The notes below the pieces were generated by a model. It ran no database searches. It had not been told where the DNA came from and saw only the letters and a list, made by a program, of their open reading frames with translations. Source: Rikenellaceae bacterium (lineage in GTDB: Bacteria; Bacteroidota; Bacteroidia; Bacteroidales; Rikenellaceae). From it: 64,000 nt of DNA. The stretch is taken from NCBI GenBank assembly GCA_015060005.1, contig SUZI01000001.1:496001-560000 (forward strand). The letters run 5' to 3'. Positions 60,711-64,000 of this stretch are shown here, one piece after another. A program made the translations under genes and the position numbers. How positions within the stretch are numbered: the first letter of the stretch is position 1; every line of letters starts with the position of its first letter.

Positions 60711-62129
60711 ATGGCTATTTCGCAACGTCAGGTTCAAAAGCTGCAACAGACGCTATCTCCGCAACAGATTCAGATGATAAAGTTGCTGGAGCTGCCCACG
60801 TTGTTGCTGGAGCAGAGGGTAAAACAGGAGATTGAAGAGAACATTGTCCTCGATGAGGATGAACGCCCAGCAGCAGAGGAGGAGCAGGAGCGTATATCGA
60901 TGGAGGAGTATATGCAGCAGGATGACACACCGTCGTACAAGAGCCGCATAAACAACTACTCACGCGACGAGAAACAGCGTCCGCTAAACCTCAGCGAGGG
61001 CCGCTCACTGCAAGAGTATTTAGTGGAGCAGATAGGATACCGCACACTATCGCCCCGCGACAAGGCTGTGGCAGAGTTTATCATCGGAAGCATAGACGAG
61101 GATGGATATCTGCGTCGCGATATGGAGTCGATATCTGACGACGTAGCATTCTCGCTCGGAATAGAGGTATCGGTGGAGCGGTTGGAGGAACTGCTCGGCA
61201 TAATACACCAATTGGAGCCTGCGGGGATAGGAGCTCGCGACCTCAGAGAGTGCCTGCTGCTACAGATGGCAGCACGTAAGATGGACAGCCCTACGAAACG
61301 TCTGGCACATAAGATTATAGAACAACACTTCGAGGAGTTTGTGAAGAAGCACTACGAGAGGCTCATAGCACGTCTTGGTGTGAGCGAGGATGAGTTCCGC
61401 GAGGCGATAGAGGAGATACGTCGGCTCTCGCCAAAGCCAGGCAACCTATACTCGGAGGGTGGCGTGGACACAGCACCCTACATCATACCCGACTTCACGT
61501 TAGACTACCACGATGGACAGTTCGCACTCTCGCTAAACTCGTACAACATACCCGAGCTGCGAATAAACCGTCGCTATGTCGATATGATGCAGTCGATGGT
61601 AGCAGCAGATGGAACGGTGGCAGAGAGTAACCGCGAGGCGGTGCAGTTCGTAAAGAGCAAGATAGACTCGGCAAAGTGGTTTATCTCGGCGATAAAGCAA
61701 CGCCACGACACGCTGATGCGGACAATGCAGGAGATTCTGGAGTTTCAGAAGGAGTATTTCCGCGATGGCGACAAGTCGAAGCTGCGTCCGATGATTCTCA
61801 AGGATATAGCCGACCGCACAGGGTTGGATGTATCGACCATTTCGCGAGTGGTAAACAGCAAGTATGTGCAGACACACTTCGGCATAATACTTCTCAAGTC
61901 GCTCTTCTCGGAGGCTATGCAGACCGAGAGCGGCGAGAGCGTATCGAGCTACGAGATAAAGACTATACTGCAGAACTGCATCGACGAGGAGGATAAACGG
62001 CATCCGCTGACGGATGAGGTGCTGATGAACATACTCAACGACAAGGGATATTGCATAGCTCGACGTACGGTGGCTAAGTATCGCGAGATGCTCGGAATAC
62101 CTGTGGCGAGGTTGCGTAAGCAAATTTAA
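60711..62129 (+). CDS. rpoN: RNA polymerase sigma-54 factor
   Basis: Directs polymerase to -24/-12 promoters with AAA+ activators. 472 residues. Region I is the Gln/Leu-rich start (QVQKLQQTLSPQQIQMIKLLELP). The core-binding region follows (GYRTLSPRDKAVAEFIIGSIDEDGYL), then the helix-turn-helix, and the RpoN box ARRTVAKYR at 450-458. The last 84 bases, covering the RpoN box to the stop, occur a second time 464 bp downstream with only silent changes (see findings). The gene is intact. Confidence 0.96.
   Translation: MAISQRQVQKLQQTLSPQQIQMIKLLELPTLLLEQRVKQEIEENIVLDEDERPAAEEEQERISMEEYMQQDDTPSYKSRINNYSRDEKQRPLNLSEGRSLQEYLVEQIGYRTLSPRDKAVAEFIIGSIDEDGYLRRDMESISDDVAFSLGIEVSVERLEELLGIIHQLEPAGIGARDLRECLLLQMAARKMDSPTKRLAHKIIEQHFEEFVKKHYERLIARLGVSEDEFREAIEEIRRLSPKPGNLYSEGGVDTAPYIIPDFTLDYHDGQFALSLNSYNIPELRINRRYVDMMQSMVAADGTVAESNREAVQFVKSKIDSAKWFISAIKQRHDTLMRTMQEILEFQKEYFRDGDKSKLRPMILKDIADRTGLDVSTISRVVNSKYVQTHFGIILLKSLFSEAMQTESGESVSSYEIKTILQNCIDEEDKRHPLTDEVLMNILNDKGYCIARRTVAKYREMLGIPVARLRKQI
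62046..62129 (+). repeat. rpoN tail repeat, copy A (inside rpoN)
   Basis: 27 codons plus stop (GYCIARRTVAKYREMLGIP to the end). It is repeated at 62510-62593 with six base differences, all silent, including TAA versus TAG. Confidence 0.92.
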
Positions 62130-62509
62130 GGCAGGAGTTCTTGGACTTCGGGCGGGATTTGCCCTCGCTCGAAAGCGAGATGACAAAAATAGAGGTTGCT
62201 ATGATTATGCAAGAGTTGCAAACATAGCAACTCTTTTTTTGTCCCCCGTTGGGGTTGCAAATCCCGAATGTGTCAAGCAATCAATACTTCTCGCTGATGC
62301 GAGATTTCTCCTTTTAGGAGAAAAAATATTGACATTCCCTCCCCAACCCCTCCCTTTGGGAGAAAATAAACTCTCCCTTGTCTGCTCTCGCTCGGCATAG
62401 TATGCAAGCACACTCTGCTCTCGCTTACCCGCAGCCTTGGCAAAGGGCGGGGCTTGGTCGCAGACATAGCCTGCTCCGGGAGTGGTACTAATAGAACGTA
62501 GTGGTATAA
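62130..62509 (+). repeat. Inserted element between the two rpoN tails
   Basis: 380 bp with no coding sequence. It holds the rpoN terminator, a CTCGCT/AGCGAG hairpin, and a core (62329-62480) that shares its outer parts with the frr array cores: TTGACATTCCCTCCCC at one end and GGGCGGGGCTTGGTCGCAGAC at the other. About 80 bp of extra sequence sits in the middle of this core. Confidence 0.8.
62211..62240 (+). terminator. rpoN terminator
   Basis: Stem AAGAGTTGC/GCAACTCTT with an AAACATA loop and a T-run. The 3' arm can also pair with GTTGCTATG upstream (62195-62203) as part of a competing hairpin. Confidence 0.85.
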
Positions 62510-62593
62510 GGATATTGCATAGCTCGACGTACGGTGGCTAAGTATCGCGAGATGCTCGGAATACCGGTGGCGAGGTTGAGGAAGCAGATATAG
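62510..62593 (+). pseudogene. Displaced rpoN tail, copy B
   Basis: Encodes the same 27 C-terminal residues and a stop, with CCT to CCG, CGT to AGG, CAA to CAG, ATT to ATA and TAA to TAG. It has no start codon or upstream frame, so it cannot be expressed as rpoN. Confidence 0.88.
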
Positions 62594-62807
62594 CTTACGC
62601 AATTCAAAATTCAAGCTCGCCCTTGCAGGGCTCAACAATTCAAAATTCATAATTACGAGAGGTTAGAATTGAGGGAGCAGGCGAGGGCTACTAAAGGTAA
62701 CTAAGGGGAACTAATGGTTACTAAAGTCTACAGCTGAAGAGGTTTTAGTTTTCACTTTTCAGCTTTCAGTTTTTAGTTTTGGGTATCAGCAAGACTGAAA
62801 GATAAAA
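62594..62807. repeat. Composite intergenic repeat island (reverse order)
   Basis: Two CAATTCAAAATTCA units flank CAAGCTCGCCCT..AGGGCTC. Then come GGTTACTAAAG-type decamers and TTTTCAGTTTTTAG-like bases, the reverse of the order at 18.8 kb. No gene is seen. Confidence 0.65.
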
Positions 62808-62883
62808 GGTAGATTGCCACGAAATAGCATAGAGCGTAGTTGGGCATCAGAACAGACAACAGATGCTATTTCTCGCAATGACG
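62808..62883 (-). repeat. REP-like element with nested palindrome
   Basis: Outer arms ATTGC (62813-62817) and GCAAT (62875-62879), inner arms GAAATAGCAT (62821-62830) and ATGCTATTTC (62863-62872), 32-nt loop. The outer ends GGTAGATT and AATGACG match the ends of the 42-bp elements at 10.7 and 18.9 kb in reverse. Confidence 0.75.
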
Positions 62884-62967
62884 ATTTATTTATTTCTGTT
62901 TTCAGTTTTTCGTTTTCACCTTTCACTTTTCAAGCAAGTCGGGGGATAACCGCTATATTTTTAAATT

Positions 62968-63002
62968 TTACCGCTCCGGATTTGTCGGAGCGGTAATTTT
63001 TT
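62968..63002 (+). terminator. Terminator of module copy 1
   Basis: Perfect 11-bp stem TTACCGCTCCG/CGGAGCGGTAA with a GATTTGT loop and six T. The same hairpin recurs at 63811-63846. Confidence 0.8.
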
Positions 63003-63004
63003 GT

Positions 63005-63012
63005 TACCTTTG
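63005..63012 (+). promoter_or_regulatory. -7 element before the structured leader
   Basis: TACCTTTG directly after the terminator. It would give a transcript with a leader of about 270 nt before the next ATG. Confidence 0.55.
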
Positions 63013-63064
63013 TTGTTAGACTGCGGAATACGTAGTCTTTATAGATGGCATTTAGGCTATTGTG

Positions 63065-63272
63065 ATTACTGAGTAAAACGACCAAAATATTACTACAAAC
63101 ACACAATAGGCACATTAAATGCTCACGCTCTATGGCGTGGGTGTGCTTATGTTTGTATGGGTGCTTGGTCGTACCTTCTCAGTAATAGGCATATCCCACG
63201 TTTCTCTTTTTGAGTTAAACGGTTGTCGTCTAACGGCAGCAAGTGCAAAATGTACAACCATATTGTTTAACT
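63065..63272 (+). ncRNA. Candidate structured leader RNA (two long hairpins)
   Basis: Hairpin 1 (63065-63186) has nested arms: ATTACTGAG/CTCAGTAAT, ACGACCAA/TTGGTCGT, TACAAACA/TGTTTGTA, TAGGCACA/TGTGCTTA (one G-U) and CACGC/GCGTG. Hairpin 2 (63213-63272) has AGTTAAAC/GTTTAACT and GGTTGT/ACAACC. Both lie between a promoter motif and an outer-membrane protein gene. It could be a cis-regulator or a separate small RNA; family not recognised. Confidence 0.6.
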
Positions 63273-63287
63273 TAAAATTCAAAAGCT

Positions 63288-63779
63288 ATGAAAAAGTTTT
63301 TTCTTTTGTTGACTGCGACAATCATCGCATCTACAGTTTTTGCTCAAACACCTATTAAGTATCAAGGTGAGGTTGATTTGGGCTATTCTATCGGCACAGG
63401 AACATTCGCTGCAGACCGAGTAAATCTTCACACAATTCATGGTGCAAAAATCGGCAACTATTTTTCGGCTGGATTAGGTCTTGGATTAGATTATTATCAC
63501 GAAGGAGAAGGCGAGTTGGTAGTACCTATATATCTTAATATGAAAGGCTATCTGCCTGTCTCTGAAAAAGTAAGTCCATATCTCTCGTTTGACATAGGCG
63601 TAGGTGTAGGTGCTTCGGAATATGTAAGCGGTTTGTCTGGATTATATTGTATGCCAGCCATAGGTATTAAGGCAGGACACTTTAAGGCTCAGCTCGGTTA
63701 CAACGTGCAGAAGCTATCGGAAGAGGGCATAAGTATTAGCTTTAACGCTATTCAGCTCAAATTGGGAGTTGTGTTCTAA
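63288..63779 (+). CDS. Small outer-membrane beta-barrel-like protein
   Basis: 163 residues with a signal peptide (1-20, ending VFA). The mature part alternates hydrophobic and polar residues as in 8-stranded barrels (YQGEVDLGYSIGTGTF, NYFSAGLGLGLDYYHEG, PYLSFDIGVGVGASEYV) and ends in the typical terminal strand IQLKLGVVF with a C-terminal Phe. It may be an OmpW/OmpX-like porin or an adhesin barrel. Codon use is A/T-richer than its neighbours, which could mean acquisition or low expression. Confidence 0.72.
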   Translation: MKKFFLLLTATIIASTVFAQTPIKYQGEVDLGYSIGTGTFAADRVNLHTIHGAKIGNYFSAGLGLGLDYYHEGEGELVVPIYLNMKGYLPVSEKVSPYLSFDIGVGVGASEYVSGLSGLYCMPAIGIKAGHFKAQLGYNVQKLSEEGISISFNAIQLKLGVVF

Positions 63780-63810
63780 CCTTACAAAAAAAAGATTGTA
63801 CATTTGAATT

Positions 63811-63846
63811 TTACCGCTGCGGATTTGTCGGAGCGGTAATTTTTTG
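63811..63846 (+). terminator. Terminator of module copy 2
   Basis: TTACCGCT/AGCGGTAA with inner CG pairs and six T; same loop and flanks as the hairpin at 62968. Confidence 0.8.
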
Positions 63847-63895
63847 CTACCTTTACCTTTTGAAATCAATGAATTAACCTTAAAACATTCGAAAT

Positions 63896-64000
63896 ATGTA
63901 CAGAAACGACAGCCGTACGGTCATAACTCTCGATGCCGGCGGAACAAATTTTGTATTTGGTGCGATGCGTGCCAATGAGTTTATCGTGGAGCCTATAACA
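63896..64000 (+). CDS. ROK family protein (glucokinase-like), start only
   Basis: The first 35 codons read MYRNDSRTVITLDAGGTNFVFGA, then run off the window. ITLDAGGTNFVFGAM is the phosphate-1 ATP-binding motif of ROK sugar kinases and repressors. No DNA-binding domain precedes it, so a kinase is more likely than a regulator. Substrate unknown. Confidence 0.8.
   Translation, partial: MYRNDSRTVITLDAGGTNFVFGAMRANEFIVEPIT

Noticed and set aside
1..64000. tRNA, rRNA, prophage or insertion sequence
   Set aside because: I saw no tRNA-like T-loop in the spacers, no transposase, integrase or phage structural genes.

Overview
The window is chromosomal DNA of a Bacteroidota bacterium, order Bacteroidales. 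The signs are the -7 promoter motif TAnnTTTG in front of many genes, the Bacteroidota gene order rpmB-rpmG-DUF4295-ftsY, the cluster yidD-rnpA-hemD-DUF4271, a bacterial serine palmitoyltransferase for sphingolipids, RNase Y, and an outer-membrane TonB-type barrel. A flavodiiron protein suggests an anaerobe. A Rikenellaceae/Alistipes-like gut lineage is my best guess but is inference only. Almost all genes are housekeeping. I found no phage, transposase, CRISPR array, rRNA or tRNA.

Layout. 0-5.7 kb: serine palmitoyltransferase, a lipocalin, a secreted propeller-like protein, dxs and a radical SAM protein. 5.7-10 kb: a secreted TIM-barrel protein, then pyrH, a TlpA-like thioredoxin and frr. 10-10.9 kb: an array in which the frr 3' end and its terminator occur three times, followed by a composite repeat island. 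10.9-18 kb: queA and pncA (overlapping), a secreted deacetylase-like protein, a divergent pyrD-family gene with cinA, and pncB. 18-24 kb: the L28/L33/DUF4295/ftsY/rimO group, then a coiled-coil gene, zapA, a 6S-like RNA and rny. 24-32.3 kb: one long leftward gene train (LysE-type exporter, cmk, ispH, a membrane protein, S41 protease, histidine kinase, DUF4271, hemD, rnpA, yidD). 32.5-41.5 kb: DUF3467, two FKBP lipoproteins, pdxB, lnt, folC and an outer-membrane barrel. 41.7-44.8 kb: a small sugar operon (aldolase, PfkB kinase, D-lyxose isomerase, exported protein) with an operator-like palindrome at its promoter. 44.9-62.1 kb: recO, ispG, recG, DUF3108, a coiled-coil membrane protein, a MORN-repeat protein, a flavodiiron protein, an LtaS-like enzyme, rlmH, a truncated GH2 protein, asnS and rpoN. 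62.1-64 kb: a second displaced gene-tail repeat, more repeat islands, a structured leader in front of a small outer-membrane protein, and the start of a ROK kinase.

Three MEP isoprenoid genes (dxs, ispH, ispG) and two NAD-salvage genes (pncA, pncB) lie in the window but in separate transcription units.

The most unusual feature is a pair of loci, frr and rpoN, where the last codons of the gene are repeated downstream of a shared repeat core (inverted CCCTCCC/GGGAGGG arms plus a GCAGAC/GTCTGC hairpin). At rpoN the second tail (27 codons plus stop, including the RpoN box) differs by six bases and every difference is silent. This suggests an undescribed small element that inserts at gene 3' ends and rebuilds or displaces the tail. 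A second signal is a change in third-position base composition around 33-39 kb: the + strand is C/T-rich to the left and G/A-rich to the right, as expected at a replication origin.
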